A DNA stretch of 12,382 bases, taken from positions 1 through 12,382 of the forward strand of contig VBBH01000195.1 of the NCBI GenBank assembly GCA_005888695.1. The letters are read 5' to 3'. Made by a program: the position numbers and the translations under genes. The notes beneath the pieces were generated by a model, which worked only from the letters and a program-made list of their open reading frames with translations, did not search any database and was not told the origin of the DNA. Below are positions 6,458-12,382 of the stretch, piece after piece (within the stretch, counting starts at the first letter, position 1; each line of letters opens with the position of its first letter). The stretch comes from Candidatus Bathyarchaeota archaeon. Its GTDB lineage: Archaea > Thermoproteota > Bathyarchaeia > 40CM-2-53-6.

Positions 6458-6955
6458 TTGGCCAAACAGATTCTACGTGAGCGATCCAAGGAGATCTTGA
6501 AAGAGAAGGACCTAGAGGTGTTGCGACAGGCTCTGAAGACCGGTTCAACGCGAAAGGCGTCGCTACAATCATTCGTCGAGGCTCTCAGAAGGCTGGATTC
6601 CAGATACAGTTGGGTTGGAATATACCTCGTGGAAGATGGTAATTTGCAATTAGAATCATGGGTTGGCGAGCAGGCAACTGAGCATGTAACGATCCCGCTG
6701 GGTCAGGGAGTCTGTGGCTACGCCGCCAGCTCTGGGGAAACCGTGAACGTTCCAGACGTCAACAAAGACCCTAGATACCTCATGTGCTTCTCGTCAACAA
6801 AATCAGAGATAGTGGTGCCGATCAACGGTAAGAACAATGTCATCGGCGAGATCGACATTGACAGTGACAAAGTCGCGGCTTTCACAAGGTATAATGAGCG
6901 ATTCTTGGAAGAGGCATCTAAGGTGCTGGCTATATTTCTGGAAAGGACGGAGTAG
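6458..6955 (+). CDS. GAF-domain protein, free methionine-(R)-sulfoxide reductase-like
   Basis: This 165-residue protein has a charged helical N-terminus (1-30) and a single GAF domain (about 35-163). Landmarks are Y-S-W-V-G-I-Y-L (50-57), P-L-G-Q-G-V-C-G (80-87), S-E-I-V-V-P-I (116-122), G-E-I-D-I-D-S (130-136) and a final F-L-E-E-A-S helix. These match fRMsr (YebR/MsrC), which reduces free methionine-R-sulfoxide. In the E. coli enzyme three cysteines, 84, 94 and 118, matter. Here C86 corresponds to C94 and C110 to C118, but the position of C84 is H76. The binding acids E117 and D135 are kept. It may use a different resolving thiol, or be a GAF sensor derived from the enzyme. The start is TTG 6458, with GGTGAG 12-17 bases before it. 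The next gene follows after 8 bases. Confidence 0.75.
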   Translation: MAKQILRERSKEILKEKDLEVLRQALKTGSTRKASLQSFVEALRRLDSRYSWVGIYLVEDGNLQLESWVGEQATEHVTIPLGQGVCGYAASSGETVNVPDVNKDPRYLMCFSSTKSEIVVPINGKNNVIGEIDIDSDKVAAFTRYNERFLEEASKVLAIFLERTE

Positions 6956-6963
6956 GATAGAGT

Positions 6964-7200
6964 ATGGAGACGAAGCCGAAACTCCTAACGAAATACGCGA
7001 CCGCGCAAGAGCAACAGCGCGTTCCAAAACATAAACACTGTCCGGTTTGTGGAACACCGATCGAAATTACGAAAGAGTTCTGTAGTGATAAGTGTCGGAC
7101 CGAGCACAAGAGATACAGTAGAGGAAAGGTCCGCAATATGGTCCTGATAACAGTCGGCGTCCTAGCAATATACATTCTCGTCTTATTATTCTGGAAATAG
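6964..7200 (+). CDS. Zn-ribbon membrane protein, DUF2116-like
   Basis: A 78-residue protein with a cytoplasmic-type zinc ribbon and a single C-terminal membrane helix. The ribbon is H-C26-P-V-C29-G followed by F-C40-S-D-K-C44, the treble-clef-like arrangement typical of archaeal DUF2116 proteins. Basic residues (R47-R57) precede the hydrophobic helix (about 58-77), which should put the ribbon inside the cell. The start is ATG 6964, just after a GGAGTAGGAT sequence and 8 bases behind the GAF gene, so the two are probably cotranscribed. The role of this family is unknown. It converges with the minus-strand gene ending at 7237, leaving a 36-base gap. Confidence 0.8.
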   Translation: METKPKLLTKYATAQEQQRVPKHKHCPVCGTPIEITKEFCSDKCRTEHKRYSRGKVRNMVLITVGVLAIYILVLLFWK

Positions 7201-7236
7201 GGCCCAGAAAGGAACAAACCTCTTCCCAGCCCCGAT

Positions 7237-7797
7237 TTATTCCTCTTCGACAAATATGACTTGAGGTAGAGCGGAGCAAAACTGTGCAATCAAGCTCTTC
7301 AGACGAAGATAATCCTCGAACTGTTGGGTTATGAGCACGTTCAGCCCCTCGCCTGTAAGAGGTATGATTTTCATATGCCCGCGTTTTACACTTCCAGGTT
7401 TCTTCATTTGTACGCTCGCAATATTGTCCCGATAAATCTCAAAATCTCGTCTAGCTTCCAATTCCTCAATGGATCTAGGATCTTTTCTCGACAACCTCCT
7501 CTGTCCCCAAACGATAATTGCTCCGATTAGCGCGATCCCTCCGAAGACAGTAAACCGCAAATCAAAGACATGCGATATTGCCGCGATGCCAGAGATGAGC
7601 CCGAGCGCCCCCAAGAAAGAGCCAACTAGGAGAACAATGAACCATCTGCTAGAGCTCACGCCAACTATTCTCTTGGACGTTGCGAAGACTCCGTATCCGC
7701 CTGCAAAGTTGCCTACTTTTTTGAAAGTTCCAGTAATGAATCCGCCAATGAATCTTTCTTGTTCATTTGATTTGTCTGACAAGAGTTTGACAGGCAT
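7237..7797 (-). CDS. Two-helix membrane protein with split PH-like domain
   Basis: I do not recognise a named family with certainty. The 186-residue protein begins with strands ending G-Y-G-V-F-A-T-S-K-R-I-V-G-V (34-47), a phrase typical of bacterial/archaeal PH-like (bPH) domains. It then has two membrane helices (about 52-75 and 80-98), a basic loop Q-R-R-L-S-R-K, a charged helix (108-120), and more strands: I-Y-R-D-N-I-A-S-V-Q-M (121-131), G-H-M-K-I-I-P-L (140-147), G-L-N-V-L-I-T (151-157), and a closing amphipathic helix. The picture is a PH-like domain interrupted by a membrane hairpin. The start is ATG 7797, 41 bases after pyrD on the same strand, so it probably shares the pyrD transcript. 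No ribosome site is obvious. Confidence 0.65.
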   Translation of the reverse strand: MPVKLLSDKSNEQERFIGGFITGTFKKVGNFAGGYGVFATSKRIVGVSSSRWFIVLLVGSFLGALGLISGIAAISHVFDLRFTVFGGIALIGAIIVWGQRRLSRKDPRSIEELEARRDFEIYRDNIASVQMKKPGSVKRGHMKIIPLTGEGLNVLITQQFEDYLRLKSLIAQFCSALPQVIFVEEE

Positions 7798-7838
7798 CGA
7801 GACGCTATCCTAGAAGGATGACGATTGAGCCTGGGTCC

Positions 7839-8792
7839 TCAGGCTGCGACTTGGGGCTTGTGGGCCATTCCCACAACGTCCCGAACGGAATCGTAATTGT
7901 GCTCCAACAGGAATCGTGAGATGCCTGTATTGATCTCCTCGAACACTCCAATTCCTTTGTACGCTACAGCAGTTCCGACTTCTACAGCGGATGCGCCTGC
8001 CATCATGAATTCTAGCGCATCTTTCCAGTCAGAGATTCCGCCGACGCCGATAATGGGGACATTGACGGCTTCTTTGATTTGGTAGACTTCTCTGACGGCT
8101 ATGGGATGCAATGCAGGACCCGAGAGCCCTCCGAGAACGCCGCCCAATATGGGCCGACCAGCTTCGACATCAATCGCCATTCCCAAGGCCGTGTTGACCG
8201 CTGACAATGCGTCCGCTCCGGCTTTTTCTGCGGCCTTTGCGATCTCTTGGATGCTGGTTACGTTGGGGGTTAGTTTCGCAATGACCGGGATCCTGACCTT
8301 TCTCTTCACGGCTTTCACTACCTCGCCGATTCTTCGTGGACTTTGTCCGATCTCTATCCCGACCTCTTCGACATGAGGGCATGAGACGTTGAGCTCGATA
8401 GCCACTGCACCCGCTTGTTCTCCTGCTGAGGCTGCTTCAGCGAACTCTTCGGCGTCAAATCCGAAGACGCTTGCTATGACTTTGACCCCGGCCTTTCGGA
8501 CATGTGCGATCTCGTCTTTCATCCCTTCCATCCCAGGATTCGGTATACCCAGAGCGTTCAGATAGCTACCATGCACCTCGATGAGGGACGGATTGCGGTA
8601 GCCTTCCCTGCCCTTCCGATTGAACGACTTTGTAATGACAGCGCCTGCACCGGCTCTGCCGGCTCGGATCATTATCTCGCTAGAAACGCCTAGGATGCCA
8701 CTGGCCAGGATTGTCGGGTTGGGGAGCTTTATACCAGCAAACTCTACGCTTAGGTCCGGTTCCAATGCAACAAGTACCTGTGTACACGTCAT
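7839..8792 (-). CDS. pyrD: Dihydroorotate dehydrogenase, class 1 (1B-like)
   Basis: PyrD oxidises dihydroorotate to orotate with FMN in de novo pyrimidine synthesis. The 317-residue chain is full length and carries the class 1 landmarks: L-P-N-P-T-I-L-A-S-G (23-32), T-K-S (54-56), N-A-L-G-I-P-N-P-G (79-87), and the catalytic-base cysteine C138 in N-V-S-C-P-H. Further along are K173 in A-K-L-T-P-N, V-N-T-A-L-G-M-A-I-D (199-208), G-G-L-S-G-P-A (221-227) and G-V-G-G-I (249-253) for FMN phosphate. The cysteine base places it in class 1 rather than class 2. Overall it resembles the 1B type, which normally works with an iron-sulfur/FAD subunit PyrK; no pyrK lies in this window. The start could be ATG 8792 or a TTG ten codons in, which would put the N-terminus right before the first strand. 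It is divergent from nop5, 44 bases away. Confidence 0.95.
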   Translation of the reverse strand: MTCTQVLVALEPDLSVEFAGIKLPNPTILASGILGVSSEIMIRAGRAGAGAVITKSFNRKGREGYRNPSLIEVHGSYLNALGIPNPGMEGMKDEIAHVRKAGVKVIASVFGFDAEEFAEAASAGEQAGAVAIELNVSCPHVEEVGIEIGQSPRRIGEVVKAVKRKVRIPVIAKLTPNVTSIQEIAKAAEKAGADALSAVNTALGMAIDVEAGRPILGGVLGGLSGPALHPIAVREVYQIKEAVNVPIIGVGGISDWKDALEFMMAGASAVEVGTAVAYKGIGVFEEINTGISRFLLEHNYDSVRDVVGMAHKPQVAA

Positions 8793-8822
8793 CGTTTAGC
8801 CTCTTCGCTCCCGTCGAAGGCC

Positions 8823-8828
8823 AGGAGG
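8823..8828 (+). promoter_or_regulatory. Strong Shine-Dalgarno fixing the TTG start of nop5
   Basis: AGGAGG lies eight bases before the TTG at 8837, an ideal ribosome-binding distance. It supports the TTG over the out-of-frame GTG at 8833, and it places the protein N-terminus exactly at the conserved first strand of Nop5. Confidence 0.75.
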
Positions 8829-8836
8829 ACCTGTGA

Positions 8837-10201
8837 TTGAAGGCATACCTTATCGAGTCACCAGTCGGTCTCTTCCTTATCGACAAGACTGGGAAGATCG
8901 TTGAAAAAGCGCTCTTCCCGCGAAACCCGAAGGACGCTGCCCTTGTATTCGTTGAGATACGTAAAGGCGTTCTACCAGCGGAATACGAGGATTTCACAAA
9001 ACGAGTCGCCAGCCTCGACATCGAACGAATAACCGTCGACAACCAAGCGGCCGCCGACCTAGCCAAGAGGATAGGCGGTCTCAGCAAGGTAGAGCTCAAT
9101 GAGTCGGACCCGGCCATCAACCGGTACAGAACCAGGCTCTCGGGCATGCTAGTGCGACTTCAGCTGATTGAGTCCAAGGATGATTATGAGAAGCTAGTCA
9201 GAGACGTATCGCTCGAACTAGCCAAGACTGCGATCGGCGAAGCCGCGACCAGACGAGACCTCTTCGCCGTCCAGACGGTCAGGACCATCGAGGACCTGGA
9301 TAAGGTGCTCAATCTATTGGCGGGAAGAATCAGAGAATGGTACGGGCTGCATTTTCCAGAATTGGACCGGCTAGTCGAGAAGCATGATAGTTACATTCGT
9401 TTGGTGCAGAATCTTGGAACCCGAGACAACTTCACAGAACAGGCATTGATAGACCAAGGCATTCCGGCCGATAAGTCCCAGCGAATAGCCGAAGCGGCAC
9501 AGAAATCCGCAGGGGCAGAGCTACCAGAGTCGGATCTGGCCTGGCTCAAGGAGGTCTGCAGTAGTGTTCTTCAACTGTACAAGTTGCGTGAAAAGGCGGA
9601 GGGTTACACGGACAAGGTCCTGGCCGAAGTGGCGCCGAACATGTCTGCCCTCATTGGAGCAGTCTTGTCTGCGAAGATCATCTCGATAGTCGGTGGACTG
9701 GAAGGGGTTGCAAAGATGCCGGCTAGCACGCTGCAAGTGTTAGGGGCTGAGAAGGCTCTCTTCAGAACGATCACGACCGGTGCTAGACCACCGAAGCATG
9801 GTGTGATCTTCCAATTCGCGCCAATACACACGTCACCGAGATGGTTACGGGGAAAGATCGCTCGAGCCGTCGCTGGAAAGCTTGCCATAGCAGCAAGAAT
9901 GGACGCGTACGGCGGAGAGAACCAGGGAGTGAAAATGAAGGCGGCTTTGGACGCAAAGATCAACGAGCTAAAGACTAGATATCCAGAGCCACCAGCTCGA
10001 AAACCGGGACAGAACCGAACATACGGACCGCCTCGTCGAGAAGAGAGAGGTGGACGTGATGACCGAAGACGATTTGGCGGTGGCGGGCGTGATAGGAGAA
10101 GATGGTCTCCAAGTGGTAGTGGCGGTGGAACTGGCGGAGGGGGAGGTCCCAGACGTCATGATCGGCGAGACCGAGAACGCCGACAGATGAACCGGCCCTA
10201 G
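8837..10201 (+). CDS. nop5: Nop5 (Nop56/58-like) box C/D sRNP scaffold with RGG-like tail
   Basis: Nop5 dimerises and bridges L7Ae-bound guide RNA to fibrillarin, so that the RNP can 2'-O-methylate rRNA and tRNA. The N-terminal fibrillarin-binding domain covers about 1-115, the coiled-coil about 120-255, and the Nop RNA-binding domain about 255-380. The family signature is intact: G-A-E-K-A-L-F-R (303-310) followed by G-A-R-P-P-K-H-G (315-322) and I-F-Q. From about residue 385 to 454 comes a tail built from R, G, D and P, with R-G-G, F-G-G-G-G-R, a G-rich stretch at 429-437 and a final R-rich end. Archaeal Nop5 tails I know are short and lysine-rich; this one looks more like a GAR domain. The start is TTG with a strong AGGAGG. 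It leads the operon with flpA, 28 bases downstream. Confidence 0.97.
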   Translation: MKAYLIESPVGLFLIDKTGKIVEKALFPRNPKDAALVFVEIRKGVLPAEYEDFTKRVASLDIERITVDNQAAADLAKRIGGLSKVELNESDPAINRYRTRLSGMLVRLQLIESKDDYEKLVRDVSLELAKTAIGEAATRRDLFAVQTVRTIEDLDKVLNLLAGRIREWYGLHFPELDRLVEKHDSYIRLVQNLGTRDNFTEQALIDQGIPADKSQRIAEAAQKSAGAELPESDLAWLKEVCSSVLQLYKLREKAEGYTDKVLAEVAPNMSALIGAVLSAKIISIVGGLEGVAKMPASTLQVLGAEKALFRTITTGARPPKHGVIFQFAPIHTSPRWLRGKIARAVAGKLAIAARMDAYGGENQGVKMKAALDAKINELKTRYPEPPARKPGQNRTYGPPRREERGGRDDRRRFGGGGRDRRRWSPSGSGGGTGGGGGPRRHDRRDRERRQMNRP

Positions 10202-10229
10202 TGAGCACTGTCAAATCAGCTGTCTCTTT

Positions 10230-10946
10230 TTGGACGGATCTATTCTGAGCGTTAGGCTTAGCAAACATCCAAAGTTCGGGGGCGTCTTCCGAATAGACCA
10301 AGCCGAAAATCGACAACTGGCTACAATGAGCCTGGCACCTGGAAAGACGGTTTATGGAGAAATGATCTATCGGATCGATGGAGAGGAGTACCGATCATGG
10401 GACCCTTATCGAAGCAAATTAGCTGCTGCCATACTCAAGGGTCTGGAAGAGAATCCGATTAGACCGGGCTCAAGAGTTCTCTATCTCGGTGCAGCCAGTG
10501 GCACAACCGTCAGCCACGTCAGCGACATTGTAGGACCGAATGGTGTGATATACGCGGTAGAGTTCGCCCAGCGTTCATTCAGGGATCTTGTCGAAAACGT
10601 CTGCAAGGACCGGCCCAATATTGTCCCAATATTTGCTGATGCAAGGTTTACCCTGAAGTATCGGAGTCTCGTCCCAAGTGTCGAGGTTCTGTACTGCGAT
10701 ATTGCTCAACAGGATCAGACTAGAATTATGGTCGAAAACATGCGAACCTATCTAAAGAAGGATGGACAATATCTTCTAGTGGTCAAGTCGCGTAGCATAG
10801 ACGTGTCGAAGGAACCAGCTGACGTAATCAAAGCAGAAGCAGCCTTCCTCGAACGCAATGGGTACACTGTTGAGGAGAAGATTCGGCTCGAGCCCTTCGA
10901 GAAGGATCATGCGATGCTCATAGGTAGAAAGAAGGAGCAGGAGTAG
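10230..10946 (+). CDS. flpA: Fibrillarin-like rRNA/tRNA 2'-O-methyltransferase
   Basis: This is the methyltransferase subunit of the box C/D RNP. The 238 residues include the archaeal N-terminal beta domain (1-50, with L-A-P-G-K-T-V-Y-G-E at 35-44) and the SAM-binding Rossmann fold. In the fold are W-D-P-Y-R-S-K-L (57-64), motif I L-G-A-A-S-G-T-T (86-93), E111 in V-E-F, D137 in A-D-A-R, D157 in C-D-I-A-Q, and K186 with S-R-S-I-D-V (187-192). The late D-H-A-M (226-229) completes the conserved set. All expected catalytic and cofactor residues are present, and no N-terminal GAR domain is attached, as usual in archaea. The only start available is TTG 10230; the frame is closed by a TGA at 10188 and has no ATG or GTG between. 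It follows nop5 by 28 bases, consistent with obligate partnership, and UPF0216 follows 8 bases later. Confidence 0.97.
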   Translation: MDGSILSVRLSKHPKFGGVFRIDQAENRQLATMSLAPGKTVYGEMIYRIDGEEYRSWDPYRSKLAAAILKGLEENPIRPGSRVLYLGAASGTTVSHVSDIVGPNGVIYAVEFAQRSFRDLVENVCKDRPNIVPIFADARFTLKYRSLVPSVEVLYCDIAQQDQTRIMVENMRTYLKKDGQYLLVVKSRSIDVSKEPADVIKAEAAFLERNGYTVEEKIRLEPFEKDHAMLIGRKKEQE

Positions 10947-10954
10947 AAGCAGGA

Positions 10955-11425
10955 TTGGAAAAGCGTCCCACTGATCGAATATTCGACACTATCCTCCAAG
11001 AAGAAGTGCGCCGCCTAAATCAGCACCTTCCCAAACAGAGAAGAACATTGGCTGAACTTCTGAAGGAGGAGACACCGCAGGTTTCTAGTATTGACGGAAA
11101 GAGCATTGTGATGCGAAAGGAGGAACTGGAAAAGCTCGCATCACTAGTTTCGAAGGACGCTCTTGAAAAGGTCCGTCTGCCGATCGTTTTCATCCGGAGG
11201 AGCGAGTTGGGCCGGGGAGCGTTCACCGTACTAGGCGACAACCCAGAGGCTTACACAGTGGCTCGGGCACTTGGCAGTTTCACAGGGGACTTTGAGGAGT
11301 ATCGAAGGCAATCGACTCCGGAGCTTGTTGTCTACAAGCCTGAGGTTAGCGAGCTGACGAGAACGTACCATTCTCTTATCGTGATAGGGTTCGGAGTACC
11401 GGAGGATCTCCACGGCGGAGCATAG
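10955..11425 (+). CDS. UPF0216 (DUF61) family protein
   Basis: This 156-residue protein matches the archaeal DUF61/UPF0216 family. It shows an N-terminal helix and L-P-K-Q-R-R-T-L-A-E-L-L-K-E-E (25-39), a strand pair around D-G-K-S-I-V-M-R-K-E-E-L (47-58), L-A-S-L-V-S (61-66), L-P-I-V-F-I-R (75-81), and the signature L-G-R-G-A-F-T-V (85-92). No biochemical role is established for the family. Here the position behind nop5 and flpA suggests expression alongside RNA-modification genes, which is an inference from context. The start is TTG 10955, preceded by an A/G-rich GAAGCAGGA stretch; the first internal ATG would remove the conserved N-terminal helix. It converges with the minus-strand gene ending at 11430, leaving only 4 bases. 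Confidence 0.88.
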   Translation: MEKRPTDRIFDTILQEEVRRLNQHLPKQRRTLAELLKEETPQVSSIDGKSIVMRKEELEKLASLVSKDALEKVRLPIVFIRRSELGRGAFTVLGDNPEAYTVARALGSFTGDFEEYRRQSTPELVVYKPEVSELTRTYHSLIVIGFGVPEDLHGGA

Positions 11426-11429
11426 GTCC

Positions 11430-11960
11430 TCAGGTTGAGCCGGCCCTTTCCAAGGAAGTTCGATTAAGCCATTCCTTTCTGAACTGTTCGAGCTTTTTCG
11501 TAGTCAATCGTTGCATGACAAACCCTGTCACAATTATCAACGGGACACTTGAAAGGCCCACAAGGAGTGGTTGGTAGTACCCAGTCGGAAAACTGTGAAA
11601 CGCGATGACTGTGAGTATGAACATATAAAGACCCAAGATTGCCCATGTAAGAATGAGCAGAACCCGCCACTTCTCGTTCCACTTTCGGGCTTCTGGGTGG
11701 AGAGATTCAAAGTGTCTTAGCCGGGCGCGTCCCACTTCTCCCCCCTCGACCCCTTGAAAACTCTCGTCGCAGATTGGACACTTTCCAATATTTCCCTTCC
11801 AATTATGTTTGACCAGCTTAGTCTGATGAACCAGACTCTGAACAAGCCTCACCACCGACAAGCCGGTGAAAACTAGGGATATACCCAACCATGCAAGGGC
11901 TGCGTAAAGCGGGACGACGAAATCCGGACCTAGAAGAATCGCAACCAATGGCCAGAACAT
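11430..11960 (-). CDS. Membrane protein with C2H2-type finger loop, probably 5'-truncated by a frame change
   Basis: I recognise no named family. The 176-residue frame has an N-terminal hydrophobic region (about 3-36, one or two membrane helices) and a basic linker. A finger-like loop follows: C61-P-I-C64, then H83-F-E-S-L-H88, that is Cys-x2-Cys-x18-His-x4-His. The chain ends with two further helices (about 98-121 and 130-150) and a basic C-terminal tail. The finger sits between membrane segments and is probably cytoplasmic, given the flanking K/R residues. The ATG at 11960 is the first start in this frame, because a TAA lies about 20 bases upstream. The region upstream in the next frame continues as a hydrophobic peptide that would join this protein if one base were removed at 11961; see the separate entry. 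Confidence 0.6.
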   Translation of the reverse strand: MFWPLVAILLGPDFVVPLYAALAWLGISLVFTGLSVVRLVQSLVHQTKLVKHNWKGNIGKCPICDESFQGVEGGEVGRARLRHFESLHPEARKWNEKWRVLLILTWAILGLYMFILTVIAFHSFPTGYYQPLLVGLSSVPLIIVTGFVMQRLTTKKLEQFRKEWLNRTSLERAGST

Positions 11961-12018
11961 AAATGGTAGGAAGTAATGTTAGGAATAGAAGGGCTCTCAG
12001 AAACTCTGTTCTCTTCAC
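11961..12018 (-). other. Likely missing N-terminal codons of the membrane protein, one base out of frame
   Basis: Starting at a GTG (12016-12018), 19 codons read M-K-R-T-E-F-L-R-A-L-L-F-L-T-L-L-P-T-I, a typical positively charged start plus membrane helix. One extra T at 11961 then separates them from the ATG of the downstream frame. Without that base the product would be one continuous 195-residue membrane protein. A GTGGAAG sequence lies 8-14 bases upstream of the GTG. This could be a true frameshift mutation, a homopolymer assembly error in the TTT at 11961-11963, or coincidence. Confidence 0.4.
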
Positions 12019-12221
12019 TGACTATCTTCCACTTCGAAACTAGGCAGCGGGCGAGCGATCGGTAACTGCCCTCGACGTAATGATCGTCTGTGGCTACCTG
12101 ACCTACGACTTCGGCTAGGATTCTCTTAGGACAGTGATTCTCTTCAAGACGCAACTTAAGCGTTCTTATGACTGTTCAACGGCGGAGCCTAGAAAACCCT
12201 CGGGAATAACAAGATCATTCA
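12019..12221. other. Gap without recognisable gene
   Basis: About 200 bases between the likely N-terminal remnant and the terminal element. One minus-strand frame runs through here, but it overlaps the membrane protein out of frame and shows no family motif. I see no tRNA, repeat array or clear regulatory site. Confidence 0.4.
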
Positions 12222-12229
12222 TTATATTT
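12222..12229 (+). promoter_or_regulatory. TATA-like box before the terminal element
   Basis: TTATATTT lies inside an AT-rich stretch immediately before the inverted-repeat element. With standard archaeal spacing, transcription would begin near 12250, inside the first hairpin loop. The fit is therefore imperfect unless the start is slightly upstream. Confidence 0.3.
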
Positions 12230-12234
12230 TCTTG

Positions 12235-12354
12235 ATGCCAAAAATGGCGCGTCCCGGAAAATCGCCCATTTTGGGCCCCGTTTGCCGATCGGGGCTCACT
12301 ATTTCTGGCCCCCGATGTTCTCCTCGTGAATTTCCGCTATGTTTAAATGAATAA
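12235..12354 (+). CDS. Possible 39-codon ORF overlapping the structured element
   Basis: An ATG-to-TAA frame of 39 codons reads through the whole inverted-repeat element and ends at 12354. The product would be rich in proline, glycine, serine and arginine with three cysteines, and matches no domain I know. The nucleotide sequence is dominated by hairpin-forming complementarity, so the open frame may be incidental. It deserves listing only because it spans the element so neatly. Confidence 0.15.
   Translation: MPKMARPGKSPILGPVCRSGLTISGPRCSPREFPLCLNE
12238..12316. other. Inverted-repeat cluster: structured RNA or dispersed repeat
   Basis: Three complementary pairs sit in 79 bases. CCAAAAATGGCG (12238-12249) pairs with CGCCCATTTTGG (12263-12274), with one bulged base on each side. 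GCCCCG (12275-12280) pairs with CGGGGC (12290-12295). ATCGGGG (12288-12294) also pairs with CCCCGAT (12310-12316), so the central G-run has two mutually exclusive partners. Composition shifts sharply to G/C-rich compared with the flanks. It could be a regulatory RNA leader, a small non-coding RNA, or one copy of a genome-wide repeat. Its continuation may run past the window end. Confidence 0.45.
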
Positions 12355-12382
12355 ACCCGTTTCCGCAAAATGCTTTCTAGGC

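Noticed and set aside
7469..7813. Plus-strand frame opposite the PH-like membrane protein
   Set aside because: Its sense strand partner has clear membrane helices and a strand pattern; this one is proline/threonine-rich without motif.
8680..9147. Minus-strand frame spanning the pyrD/nop5 divergent region
   Set aside because: It overlaps both well-supported genes; the translation is arginine/serine-rich and without motif.
9604..9963. Minus-strand frame with hydrophobic translation inside nop5
   Set aside because: It is antisense to the conserved Nop domain; the apparent hydrophobicity is a complement effect of that coding sequence.
9989..10201. Nop5 tail as a frameshift artefact
   Set aside because: The frame stays open to a stop codon just before flpA, and the R/G/D/P composition is coherent along the whole tail, so a genuine low-complexity tail is more likely.
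11930..12154. Minus-strand frame with a fairly protein-like first half
   Set aside because: No family pattern is visible, it overlaps the membrane protein's likely N-terminal codons in another frame, and no ribosome site supports its start. I would revisit it only if homologues exist.
1..12382. tRNA genes, rRNA, CRISPR array, insertion sequence or integrase
   Set aside because: I looked for T-arm-like GTTCGA patterns, regularly spaced repeats and transposase or integrase motifs on both strands and found none that held up.

Overview
The window looks archaeal. The clearest evidence is the gene run Nop5 (box C/D RNP scaffold), fibrillarin-type 2'-O-methyltransferase and UPF0216/DUF61. It is supported by a DUF2116-type zinc-ribbon membrane protein, a class 1 dihydroorotate dehydrogenase, TATA-like boxes and compact gene packing. 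Seven of the 14 recognised genes appear to start at TTG. I cannot place the lineage from sequence alone. A TACK-type or Asgard-type uncultivated archaeon would fit, and the candidate eL22-like protein makes the question interesting.

Layout. Bases 1-1724 are sparse. They hold one minus-strand gene for an EXORDIUM-like protein with an N-terminal cysteine cluster, a doubtful small ORF and long gaps. Bases 1725-2476 hold two overlapping plus-strand genes: a YciI-family protein and a small basic protein whose core resembles eukaryotic ribosomal protein eL22. Bases 2493-6385 hold a tight minus-strand run, transcribed from DUF255/thioredoxin-fold protein to YtcJ-type amidohydrolase to alkyladenine DNA glycosylase. 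Bases 6458-7200 hold a plus-strand pair: a GAF protein of the free-methionine-(R)-sulfoxide-reductase type and the DUF2116-type protein. Bases 7237-8792 hold a minus-strand pair: pyrD followed by a PH-like membrane protein. Bases 8837-11425 are the nop5-flpA-UPF0216 operon. Bases 11430-11960 encode a membrane protein with a C2H2-type finger, apparently cut off from its natural N-terminus by a one-base frame change. The end of the window (12222-12354) holds a compact element rich in inverted repeats.

How the genes work together. Nop5 and fibrillarin are two of the three core proteins of the archaeal box C/D RNP; the third, L7Ae, is not here. This Nop5 carries an arginine/glycine-rich tail. The DUF255-amidohydrolase-glycosylase run and the nearby GAF protein loosely suggest repair and redox housekeeping, but the functional link is inference. 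There is no CRISPR array, insertion sequence, integrase, tRNA or rRNA that I can recognise. Most of the window is ordinary archaeal core genome. The points worth a second look are the eL22-like protein, the Nop5 tail, the EXORDIUM-like protein without its signature histidine, substituted active-site residues in the glycosylase and the GAF protein, and the structured element at the right end.
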